A stretch of 64,000 nucleotides of DNA. Origin: Zingiber officinale (Eukaryota; Streptophyta; Magnoliopsida; Zingiberales; Zingiberaceae). The stretch's first letter is position 1, and each line of letters starts with the position of its first letter. The stretch is taken from assembly GCF_018446385.1 (NCBI RefSeq), contig NC_056001.1:11092672-11156671 (forward strand), in the 5' to 3' direction. Below, in pieces: positions 35,438-44,709 of the stretch. The translations under genes were made by a program, and so were the position numbers. Under the pieces are notes generated by a model that was given only the letters and a program-made list of their open reading frames with translations, had not been told where the DNA came from and did not search any database.

Positions 35438-36281
35438 GAGGGGGGGGGGGGGGGGGGGAATAGCCCTTAAAAAATAATATGAACCTTCCTTGAATGCTAT
35501 AGCTTAATTAAACTAACACTTGCATAAATTAAATAAGAAACTAGAAAGAAGAGGCACAACGAGGTTTACTTGGTTATAAGCAGGGAGGTTGTTAATCCAA
35601 GGAAGTTGAAGTTCACTATCAAAGTTTCATTTAGGCGGAGAAACCTTTTACAGCAGTTACAACACTCAAAATGCAAAGCTAGACAAAGGAAATTGTTTAC
35701 AAGTGTTCTGTCTGAACTATTTGGACCAGGGCTATATTTATAGCCCTAGTTGGGGTGCTTGGAAGGGTTCCAGGTGCCCCCAGGGGGAAAAAATTTTATC
35801 CCCGTCGCAATGGATCACGCTTGACACGATCTAGATAAAACTCTTGGTTCGGGCGCCCGGACCAAAGTTAACCGTATGTTAACTTGTTTGGTCCGAGCTC
35901 TTACTCCAGCTCCGCTCTCTTGGGTCCGGGTCTTCCGCTCCAGCTTCGGCTCTGTTTGCTTCGGTGATTTCAGCCATCCAGAATAGGGCTCACCCGAACC
36001 CATTTTCCGGCCTTCGAGCAATCTTCCACTCTGACTTCTCGTCCCTTGGAAATGTAACACGCTTCCTTCTCGTCCGCTCACATACTCTTCCATAGCATCT
36101 CGTCCCTAAGACGCATCGAGCCCATCGGCTCTCTCTCGTGTCGTCCTTCTCGCTAGCTGCTTCTTTTGCTCGACTTTCTGTGCTCCTAAGTTCCTGCACA
36201 CTTAGACACAGGGGTTAAAAACCAACAGGACCTAATCTGACTTGGTTGATCACATAAAAACTACCTTGGGGTACTAACAAT
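35438..36281 (-). mobile_element. Solo LTR (copia-type, minus) nested in the Tat-like gag
   Basis: Read on the minus strand it starts TGTTAGTACCCC (36281) and ends in a C-rich tract seen on + as 19 consecutive G at 35440-35458. It resembles the nested LTR at 43236-44220 (both have the CTTGGTT...CACAT...AC block before their ends). A palindromic TATA region GGGCTATATTTATAGCCC lies at 35729-35746, with GGGCGCCCGG-type motifs just upstream of it in LTR sense. No element body accompanies it. Confidence 0.7.
35440..35458 (+). repeat. Run of 19 G
   Basis: Uninterrupted G19 at the edge of the nested LTR. Related LTRs in the window have 6-8 G at this place (for example 39308-39314), so this is an expansion of an existing G tract, or an assembly length error. 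Confidence 0.95.
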
Positions 36282-37715
36282 AATGAGAGGCCTACTTGGG
36301 CATTTGTCGAGCGCTCGCGCCCAACTCAAGAGGAAGAGAATTGCGACAATGGCGCCTGGGGGGACATTAGCATGATAGCAGGAAGCCTGATCGACGGTAA
36401 CTCTAATTGGGCTCGCAAGTCATATGCTAGGTGGTTGGAGATTCATGTAGTTGGGTGCAGTGAGAAAAAAGCATAGGGATCAGAAATCAACTTCGGATCT
36501 CTAGATTTAGAGAGAGTGGAGATTCCTCATGACGACGTCTTAATTATCAAGGCTGTGATCACCAACTATAACATTCACCGGACCTTTTTTGATATGTGAA
36601 ATTCACTCAATATTATATTTAAGAAGGCATTTGATCAGCTTCAGATAGACTAAAGTGAATTCTAGCCCATGACGACTCCATTATACGACTTTACGGGCAA
36701 CGAGTTGTTGCCGATCGACCAAGTTCAGTTGGCCATCTCTCTTGGGGAGGAGCCGCTCATGAGGACTCACCAGACAAACTTCATCATGGTGGACATATCT
36801 TCTGCATATAACATAATTCTTGGCCAGTCGGCGCTGAATGAGTTTCAAGCCATCGTATTTATGTTTTTCCAGAAGATCAAGTTTCCTGTTGACAACTCAG
36901 TTGGCGAAGTCAAAGGCGATCAACTGATGACACGCAGATGTTACGTGGAGGTTGTAAGAGCCGGGTTTCGAGCCCCTTGGAAAGCTCAACGACTGAAGGT
37001 CAACATAATTCAGGAGGCTCCCCAACTCTGATTTATAAAGAAAAGGAAGAAGTACAAATTTATCCCAGCTGACCGAACGCAACCAAATTTAACACAGCCG
37101 ATCTGAGCCCCAAGAAGAAGTTCGAGCTGGTTGCTTGCTTGAAATAGAACCGTGATGTATTTACGTGGACAACTCATGAGCTCTTGGGGATCTCCCCAGC
37201 AATAATGCAACATAAGTTGCATGTCTGACTGGACGTTTTGTCGATCAAGCAGAAGAAAAGGGACTTTGGAGTGGAGCATAATCAAATTATCCAAGCGGAG
37301 GTGGAAAAGATGCTCGAAGCTGGACATATCAGGGAAGTGCAATTCTCGAGCTGGCTTGCTAACGTTGTACTAGTATCTAAGCCAGAAAACAAGTGGTGGG
37401 TCCACATCGATTTCAGAAACCTGAACAAGGCGTGTCGAAAAGATTACTACCTTTTATCATGCATCGATCAGGTGGTGAACTCTACCGTTGGCTGCTAGTT
37501 GATATGTATGTTGGATGCATATCAAGGATACTATCAGGTCTCGCTCGCCAAGGATGATCAAGAGAAAGTCAGCTTCATCATGGTCGACGAAACTTATTAC
37601 TATAATGTCATACCGTTCGGACTAAAGAATGTAGGGGTGACATACCAGAAACTCATGAACAAGGTGTTCTGGCGGCAAATCAGACGGAATATGGAGGTAT
37701 ATGTTGATAACATAC
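36282..37715 (+). pseudogene. Tat-like gypsy protease and RT fragment
   Basis: Protease-RT linker at 36669-37031 (PLYDFTGNELLPIDQVQLAI, then SAYNIILGQSALNEFQAIV), RT fingers at 37238-37498 (VEKMLEAGHIREVQ, then WWVHIDFRNLNKA), and palm at 37499-37715 (MLDAYQGYYQ, then YVDN where YVDD is expected). In-frame stops at 37028-37030 and 37496-37498. The catalytic Asp to Asn change and the stops show it is dead. It is truncated by the copia LTR at 37716. Confidence 0.88.
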
Positions 37716-39000
37716 TGTTAGAGTGTATACTAAAAGTCTAGCTTTTGTAAACATTTATTTTTGAAATAAAAGAATCACATTGGTCAATATCTATATTTAT
37801 TTGTTAAATGTAATTGTTCAATTAATTTATATAGTAGACAATATGGTGTGTGATGTCACACACAGAATATCATGTTGTCGGTTCTTTATAAATTATAAGC
37901 AGTTGCTCATGACTAAGATGGAAAGGAACAAACATCGGAATAGTCGTAGTGTAATTAAGTATTAGTTTATCTTGATTAATAAATTACACTGGTACACTCT
38001 AAGTGTATTGAGTAGGACCGTTTTAGGTAAGTTCTTTTTGTACTTAATAAAAAAACTAGACCTTAGTTATTATGGAAGTGTGTGCTCTTAATCCTAATAT
38101 AATAACAAGCACATATATTTAATATTTATTTCTTTGACTTATGAAAGGGTGAAGTTTAGCTCGATAAATCAATATGCCCGATAAGTTGAGAAATGATATT
38201 ACTTATAGTGTGTGTTGTCGATTATAGAAGGAAATTGTGTCCCAGTAATCTATGTTGAGAATGTCCCCAAGTGGAGCTCATAAGAATTGTCATGTTAAAC
38301 CCTGCAGGTGGATTTAGTCCGGCATGACAATGAAGTTGAGTGGTACTACTCTTGGAGCTAGATATTAATTAAGTGAGTTGTCAGTAACTTACTTAATTAG
38401 TGGACATTCGTTATCTTAAACACAAGGAGACTAACACACTCATGATAAGAAGGAGCCCATAATGTAATTTGAGATTAGTGTGGTAGTGCGATAATAACTC
38501 TCTAGTGGAATGAGTTATTATCAATGAATTTGAGTTGTGTGTTCGGGGCGAAGACGGGATACTTAAGCTCATCGGAAGGTCAAAACTAATTTCTCCTCTA
38601 GGTCCCTGTCGTAGCCTCATTAAAGCCTCAAGTCCATCCAAAGAAAGCCCCATCTTGGTGTCCAAAAAGGGGGTCGATCCATTGCTTGGTGACCAAGCAA
38701 TGACCGACCACATCTCCTCTTAAAGGGTCGACCCTTTGCTTGGTGCCCAAGCATGTAGGGGCCGACTACAATAATTCAAACAAGGAGGGGTGTTTTGAAT
38801 TTTTAAAATCTTCTGTTTGTAGAAAACTACAAGTTTTAAAAGAGAGATTTTAAATTTAAAAACTTTCCTTATTTGAATTAGGTCACATGTTTTAAAAGAA
38901 AATTTAAAAGTTTTAAAACTTTCATTTTTTAACCATCCTCATGGGTTAAGAAAAAAAAGGAAGAGAAGTTTTAAAATTTAAAATTTCTATCACTAATCTT
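37716..39000 (+). mobile_element. Truncated copia LTR, same family as 10550-12940
   Basis: Starts TGTTAGAGTGTATAC inside the gypsy RT and runs in LTR sense. It matches the reverse complement of the LTR at 12940 downward along about 1 kb (for example CCCTGCAGGTGGA and GTGGTACTACTCTTGGA blocks). Similarity fades in the AT-rich part and the sequence switches to copia gag on the minus strand near 39000, so the LTR is cut. A (-)TTTAAAA-rich stretch dominates 38780-38990. Confidence 0.82.
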
Positions 39001-39289
39001 CATGATCACTCCCTTCCTTGGGCACTTCGTGTGGTAAAGTCCCCTTTCACTACACGTAAAGCAAATGATGTGCCACTTCTTTTTCTTGGCACCATTCTTC
39101 CTACAATCCATATTAGATTCTAAATAAACTTTAGTGGGTTTAGGGTTTACCTCTTTTACCTTCTTGAGCAAAGGATACCTACTCTTGTAGTGTCCTATTT
39201 TCCCACACTTAAAGTACTTGATGTGGTTCTTCTCGCTCTTTCCAATAGATGAGGTTGAGGGTTGAACTTCCAATAATTCTTCTTCGCCC
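39001..39289 (-). pseudogene. Copia gag fragment with two zinc-knuckle remnants
   Basis: The minus frame 39273-38971 reads CGKIGHYKSRYP and CFTCSERGLYHTKCP, two CCHC-type knuckles spaced as in copia gag; in the first knuckle two cysteines are changed (Tyr and Tyr/Arg), so it is degenerate. It abuts the LTR that starts at 39290 with no primer site between, so a deletion joined LTR and gag. The acidic linker fragment at 42270-42482 belongs to the same gag type. Confidence 0.75.
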
Positions 39290-39690
39290 TGTTGAATAAA
39301 AAAGTGCTAGGGGGGGTGAATAACGCTCGTGGCTTTCACTTTCATTTCAGAAAACTTAATGAGTAAACGCAGCAGAAATAAGAACAAACAATGCAAACAC
39401 CAAGATTTACTTGGTTCGAAGCCTTGGGCGACTCCTACTCCAAGGTCCGTGATTGTTGATCACTTTTGGTGGGCAATCACTATCAATTCGTAAATCTTTA
39501 CAATTTTTGAAGTACAATTTAAAAGCAGTAAAATATACTAACGACAAAAGAAAACAATGGAGTTGAAGTTTCTAGTTGTCGGAGTCGAGTTACAGCTTTG
39601 TCGGAACGTTCTTTTAGCATCACACGGAAGATGGATCACGTTTTAGATGATCTCCTAAGTTGCTGGTCGAATCTTGCATATAAAGCTCGT

Positions 39691-39930
39691 GGAGGGCACC
39701 TCCAACACCATGGAGGGCGCCCTCATCCGCACTGAATCCGCAGCGTGGATTATCTGAGACCACTTCGCAGCTTATCCACCTAAGGGCGCCCTCAACCTCC
39801 ATGAGGGCGTCCTCACGCCAAGGTCCAGGGTGCCCTCAAGCTCCATGAGGGCGCCCTCGCGCTAGTGTCCAAGGCGCCCTTTGCTCAACATCCAAGGCGC
39901 CCTCAAGCTCCATGAGGGTGCCCTCGCGCC
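39691..39930 (-). repeat. Array of GAGGGCGCCCTC palindromes upstream of LTR TATA box
   Basis: At least eight copies of GGGCGCCCTC or close variants (GGGCACC, GGGTGCCC), several arranged as GCGCCCTCAAGCTCCATGAG followed by GGCGCCCTC so that neighbouring copies can pair. They lie immediately upstream of the TATA box in LTR sense. Confidence 0.85.
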
Positions 39931-40033
39931 TTGCTGCGAGAGAGTTTCTTCCTGCAAAATAAGTTAGTCCAGAATCCAAAAACATGTCCTGTAAAATAGA
40001 GTTAGCACAATTAAACAATAAATATGATTATTT

Positions 40034-40697
40034 TGTTGGGGTTGCAAGGTTACAAACATAATCCCACATTGAAAACACATGGGAAATATCATGGGTTTAT
40101 AAGAGAAAGATATCTCCATTGGCATAAGACCTTTTGGGTAGAGCCCAAGAGCAAAGTCATGAGGGCTCAGACCCAAAGTGGATAATATCATGTAATTGTG
40201 GAGATATCTAAATTCTTTTCAATCCAACAATTAGTATCAGAGCCCGAACTGCCAGAAGGTTTAACCGCTGACTGTGCACAAGAACTATGGTCTAATTGAG
40301 CTATGTGGGTACAATATTGACCTCGAACAAAAAAAGTGGGGGCTCCTATGTTCAGATCAAGAGGACTAGACATCAGGTAGGAAGTCCTAGTTGTGACTAG
40401 GTAAGGAAGTCCTAGTAGGTCGGATGGACCGAGGGGCAGGAAGACCTGGTGGGTCGATGATCGGACGTGGGAATCCTGTGGTCCTTTGTTTGAGGGGGGA
40501 TTGTTGGGGTTTCAAGGTTGCAAACATAGTCCCACATTGAAAACACATGGGAAATATCATGGGTTTATAAGAGAAAGATATCTCCATTGGCATAAGGCCT
40601 TTTGGGTAGAGCCCAAGAGCAAAATCATGAGGCCTCAGACCCAAACTGGACAATATCATGCAATTGTAGAGATATCTAAATTCTTTTTGATCCAACA
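40034..40697 (+). mobile_element. Complete TRIM retrotransposon with TATTT target duplication
   Basis: Two 196-bp direct repeats, 40034-40229 and 40502-40697, each TGTTGGGG to ATCCAACA, about 94 percent identical by eye (12 differences). After the left LTR the sequence ATTAGTATCAGAGCCC is a primer binding site for initiator-Met tRNA; before the right LTR GTTTGAGGGGGGA is a polypurine tract. The five bases TATTT occur directly on both sides (40029-40033 and 40698-40702). The internal part is only 272 bp and codes for nothing, so it is a non-autonomous miniature element. The LTR core (ATATCATGGGTTTATAAG, CCTTTTGGGTAGAGCCC) resembles a TRIM type seen widely in plants. Confidence 0.95.
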
Positions 40698-41278
40698 TAT
40701 TTGACAGTCGCCGACTGTCCGATTCTGACTTCATATTTTCGACCAAAAATTCTAGGTCGAACCGACGCCTACTGTTCCCTCACCGGGGAACGCGTCCTCC
40801 CCTACTCCACTCAGGAGAGTTTACTTGTTTCCAATTGATCCTCCAGACCAACTGGACTTTTGCTCAGCGCCCGAGGCTCCAGGACTTTCCACTGGACATC
40901 CGCTCCATGACCCACCCAGTCTTTCACCTGGTTCGCGACCCCAAGACTTTCCACCTAGAGTCCTCGACTCTAGGACTTTTGTCCAAAGCCCTCGACCCGC
41001 CAAGACTTCTCGCCTAGGGTTACCACCCCCTAGGATCTAGGCTTACACCCCCTAGAGTTTTCCATTTGCTTAACCGCAGTTCGGACTTTCCTTCACCTAG
41101 GGTTACCACCCCCTAGGATTTTCCACCTGCCTAATCGCAGCTAGGACTTTTACCTAAGTACACTTAGGACTTTCCTGCAATCTCATTCAAACATGTTAGA
41201 TCAAAAGACAACCTAACTTTGAACTCTTTGATATAATCAAAACACAGGTTCGATCGTCGGATGCTTTCTGCACCAACA

Positions 41279-42280
41279 CACCCGTCTTGGATTTTATTGG
41301 AGTAATCCCAATGGTCCGTGCGACCATGTGTTTTGGTGTTTGGGCAAAGAGTTTAAGTTAGAATCACCCTCATTATTTGATATGTGTATGTGAGTGTGCA
41401 GGTTTGCATGATACACATACGACTCAGCTTGATGGCTTCGGGACCGGTGAATGATGGAGCATCCGAGGGACCATGGATAAGGCGGCAAGGATAAGAGCCG
41501 AGGGAAGCGTACTTAGAGGCATACCGAAGAATGTCATTGGGATGAGCCGTGGGCTTGGATGCATCCGAGAGACGAGAGCCAAAGGAAGTAAGCTTAAAGG
41601 CAAGATGTCAAAGCTGTTAAGAAGAAGAGTCAAATGAGTCGTGAGGGTCCGAGTGCGAGAGAAATGTACTCGGGAAAGGGAACCCTAGGTTTAGGGTTGT
41701 ACCAGTCGATTGGTATTGGGATCAGTCGATTGGGGGAGAGCACAAAGTGTTTATGTCCCCGAAATGACTGGGATCAGTCGATTGATACATGACATCAATC
41801 GACTGGTAGAGAGTCGTTGGGCTGACACCAGTTGACTGGTGCAAGGCCCAGTCGACTGATAATGGTAAAATAGTAAGGTTGTTTTCTTCCAACTTCTATA
41901 AAAAGGAGCTTGGGATGGACGACCAAGGTGACAAAATTGGACTTAGTTAAAGTCTAATTAGTAGTCTACTAGTTCTTAAGTGCTTGTGTAATCCAAGAGA
42001 TCTTGGTTGGAGTTGTGGTGAGATTTCTCTATCCATAAGGAGGCTTGAGATAGCCGGAGTTTACCGGGAGTTAATCCACCGATGGATAGGGATCGTCCAC
42101 CTTACGGACAACCGTTAGAGTAGGAGCCCTAATCTCCGAACCATGTTACATCGACGTGTATTGGTTTGCATTTTTTCTTTGTCTTTAGCTTTCGTATTTG
42201 TGTTTGTATTATTGTATTTCCGCTTGTGCACTAACAAATACGTAGGAATCGAATTATTGGGAGTGTCGTCTATCCAACCC
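41279..42280 (+). mobile_element. Copia-type LTR fragment on +
   Basis: LTR-like layout in plus sense: U3 with CAGTCGACTGG motifs (41702-41860), TATA box CTATAAAAAGG at 41896-41906, and a U5-like end with GTATTTCCGCTTGTGCACTAAC and a GTAGGAATCGAATT block near 42220-42260 typical of this LTR type. Both termini are unclear; it is squeezed between the LTR ending at 41278 and a minus-strand gag. Confidence 0.6.
41702..41860 (+). repeat. Array of CAGTCGAYTG palindromic motifs upstream of LTR TATA box
   Basis: Six copies of CAGTCGATTG/CAGTCGACTG/CAATCGACTG/CAGTTGACTG at about 41703, 41722, 41775, 41794, 41829 and 41848, each a 10-bp near-perfect palindrome centred on TCGA. They end 36 bp before the TATA box at 41896. 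Confidence 0.85.
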
Positions 42281-42850
42281 ACCTTCTAGCCTGCCATCGA
42301 TCCCCTACAGATTCTTCTTCCTCACTTAAAGATGTGGACAATTCAACTTCTTTCACCTCTTCGGATGTTGAGCTCGTCTCCACATCTGATTGGTTTTTCT
42401 CCTCCTCTTGGACTAATGAGTCTTTCTCCTTGAGCTCCTTCACTTCTCGTGCTTGTGTAGGATTTTTATGAAGAGCAATCACTTTACTTCATAGCTTATG
42501 AGCACACTTATACTCACCTACACGCGACACCATATTAAAAGATAATAAATTCAATACAATTCTTATTACCTTCTTGTTCACCTCCAGTTGTTGTCTTTGC
42601 TCTCGGTACAATACCGTGACTAAAGGTTCTTCCCCTTCTTATCCATTGGAGCTTCGAAAGGAACTTTTAATGTGGTCCAATAGTCCCAATCCATTTGGAA
42701 CCAAGTCACCAAACACTTCTTCCAATACTCAAAATCTTTTCGATCGTATGGAGATGGGATTCGAATATCCCAACATAATGGTCCTTCCACCTGTATCTTC
42801 TTCCTCTAGCATGTGCTCCTATAGGCAATTAGTCCTACAAGAGCATTCCT
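42270..42850 (-). pseudogene. Copia gag fragment (N-terminus and acidic linker)
   Basis: Downstream of a primer-site-like TGATATCAGAG (minus strand, near 42855) a gag N-terminus can be read with frame breaks (GYSNP, YWKKCLVTWFQMDWDYW, then VPFEAPMDK around 42780-42650). At 42482-42270 follows an acidic Ser/Glu-rich linker (VKELKEKDSLVQEEEKNQSD, then VETSSTSEEVKEVE). It is the start of the element whose 5' LTR is 42866-44709. Confidence 0.72.
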
Positions 42851-43235
42851 CACTCTGATATCAATTGTTGAGACCTTGATCACTAGCCAGAGGGGGTGAA
42901 TAAATAGTCACCCGCTTCTTTCATTTTCCTACACTTGTTATCACAGTGGAATACAAAAACAACAACAAGTAATACGAAAGTTAATCCTAAAGACAATAAA
43001 GATAAAAGGAAACAAGCCCAAATACATTCGTTTAACGTAGTTTGGAAATAATGCACCTATTCCACGGTGTGTTCGTAAGGTGAACGATCCCTCAATCTAT
43101 CGATGGATTAGTCCTGGCAAACTTTGGCTAATAGTCACCCTAGGCTGAGCAAACAGATGTTCACACTTGCTGTTTCTCAACCACCATTCGAATGGGACAT
43201 ATATCAGTCGACGAGTAAATCCTAATGTTGGTCCC

Positions 43236-44220
43236 GGTGCGACATGTAAGAGAGGGGTGAATTGCCTGAAATGAAAAATATACTCTTTTCAAAGCTTTCG
43301 ACTTAAGTTAATACAAACACTTTAATAAATGAAACTAAAATGTATAAGAAATAAGTTCAATAAAAAATAATTTACTTGGTTTGCAACCGGGGAAGTTACT
43401 AATTGAAGAAAAATGAAGTTCAACTAGTCGACTCCTTCAACATAAGTCGGAGGTAGAGAAGCTTTGTACATGACGTTGAAAGCACATATAGAAATGTAAA
43501 ACTCGAATACAGAAAATGTTGTGTTAAATGAAGAAGACCATGACTCTATTTATAATCCACTAGTTGAAACTAGCCATTTGCTGATGTGGCAACTCCAAGG
43601 GCCTAGATCTTCTTCGGGCGCCCCAGCGTGGCAAACTTTATCTCCACATAATGGTTTGAAGATGAATTTTTTTTCATGTTCGGGCGCTTGGATATGGTCT
43701 AGGCACCCGAACCATTGCTGACGTGAACCCGAAGAGTGATCTACTGTGATGAAGCACCCGTTGGCACCCTGGTGGTCCAAGCGCCTGGACAATCTGGGCG
43801 CCTAAATGGTTCGAGCGCCAAGATTAGTAAGCCTCAAGCTAACTGTCCTGCACCTTTTCTTGTCGATGGCTCCTTCTTCGGTCACTAATTCTTTCTCTAG
43901 TCGCTTGAGTGATTCTTCGACCTTCCAGAGTTGAACTCACCCAAACCCAACTTCGACATTCTCCTCGAGCAATCTTTCGTTTCGGCTTCTGGTTTCTCGG
44001 AAGCTTCGCATGTGTCCTTCTCATTCCAGTAGTGTACTTTTCCGCAGTTTCTCTCCCTTGGATGCACCAAGTCCATCGACTTGATTTTCGTGTCATCCTT
44101 CTTATCCGATGCGTCTTCCGCTCAACTTCTTGTGATCCTAAGCTCCTACACTCTTATACACAGGACCTAACTTGACTTGGTTTTTCACATCAAAACCACC
44201 GCGGGTACTTATACCTAACA
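43236..44220 (-). mobile_element. Solo LTR nested in the 42866-44709 LTR
   Basis: Starts TGTTGGTCCC and ends TACCTAACA on +. CCTAA lies directly before it (43231-43235) and CCTAA recurs at 44214-44218 at its right edge, so the exact right boundary and target duplication are ambiguous. TATA-like CTATTTATAATCC at 43545-43557, with GGGCGCC-type motifs at 43614-43820 just upstream in LTR sense. Same family as the LTR at 35438-36281. Confidence 0.7.
43614..43820 (-). repeat. GGGCGCC-type motif array upstream of LTR TATA box
   Basis: Repeated GGGCGCCCC, CGGGCGCTTGG, CTAGGCACCCGAACC, AAGCGCCTGGAC, GGGCGCCTAAAT and GAGCGCCA motifs in alternating orientation. Sequence class resembles 55171-55310 and 35750-35865. 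Confidence 0.75.
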
Positions 44221-44709
44221 CTAGAGTTTTTACTCTTAGTACAATCACTTAGCACTCGTCCTCGCCCGCACAACTTGACCTTGCCTTCTAGCTTCCTCCA
44301 TCAGTCTTGCGTCCTTTAGATGCTTCCCCATACTTCATGCTTTACCTTCAAGAGTTTCCTTTGATCTTGTCCTTGTTGTCGGGTATTTCATTACTAAGAG
44401 ACTCCTCACCATCGGGATTTCTACCTTGCCAATAGCTCCTCGCTCTGGGACTTCATCCTTGCCAAGAGCTCCTCATTCCATAACTTCATCCTTGTCAAGT
44501 TATACTTGGACTTACGTTGCCAATATTACACTTGGACTTACCTTTACCAAGATCACACTTAGACTTTTCCTTTGTCAAGATCACACTTAGACTTTTTTTA
44601 TTGTGCCTACCACCTTCACACTTAACATCACATATTAAATATAACAAATAATCTAATTTAAAACTTTACTTAATCATCAAAACCTATAGTCACACCGATT
44701 GCTCTAACA

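Larger units (their letters stand above)
33475..37715 (+). mobile_element. Second gypsy element (Tat-like), 5' part, on +
   Basis: About 33500-34050 is LTR-like: TATA box CTATAAAAGGGGG at 33851-33863 and at its end a TTTTGCGTCGTCTGTG block (34049-34064) close to the primer region of Tat/Athila-type gypsy elements. The gag follows (about 34093-35430, for example a block ending KPPRDFDHLLGCAMKYVNVE, 34835-34999, mostly in broken frames). After a nested LTR, the protease/RT region continues at 36282. The element is cut at 37715 by a copia LTR within the RT box. All frames are interrupted. The first 35 bp after 33474 (GGCTCATTTGCACCCCTAA) look like the end of yet another transposon. Confidence 0.75.
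39290..41278 (-). mobile_element. Copia-type LTR (minus), interrupted by a TRIM
   Basis: Plus strand TGTTGAATAA at 39290 to GCACCAACA at 41278, with a G tract at 39308-39314 near its left end as in the other family members. TATA box GCATATAAAGC at 39676-39686. Without the nested TRIM (664 bp plus duplication) the LTR is about 1.32 kb. Its U3 contains the GGGCGCCCTC array described separately and a TAGGGTTACC-repeat-like stretch near 41010-41115. Confidence 0.78.
42866..44709 (-). mobile_element. Copia-type 5' LTR (minus), interrupted by a nested LTR
   Basis: Plus strand TGTTGAGACC at 42866 to GCTCTAACA at 44709. On its left, in minus sense, follow a primer binding site and gag, so it is a 5' LTR. 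A second LTR occupies 43236-44220; without it this LTR is about 860 bp. Its distal part contains several AGTCTAAGTGTGATCTTG-type short repeats (about 44500-44590). Confidence 0.72.

Noticed and set aside
43839-44096. Arg-rich minus-strand frame
   Set aside because: Inside a solo LTR; no domain, and the plus strand is equally open.
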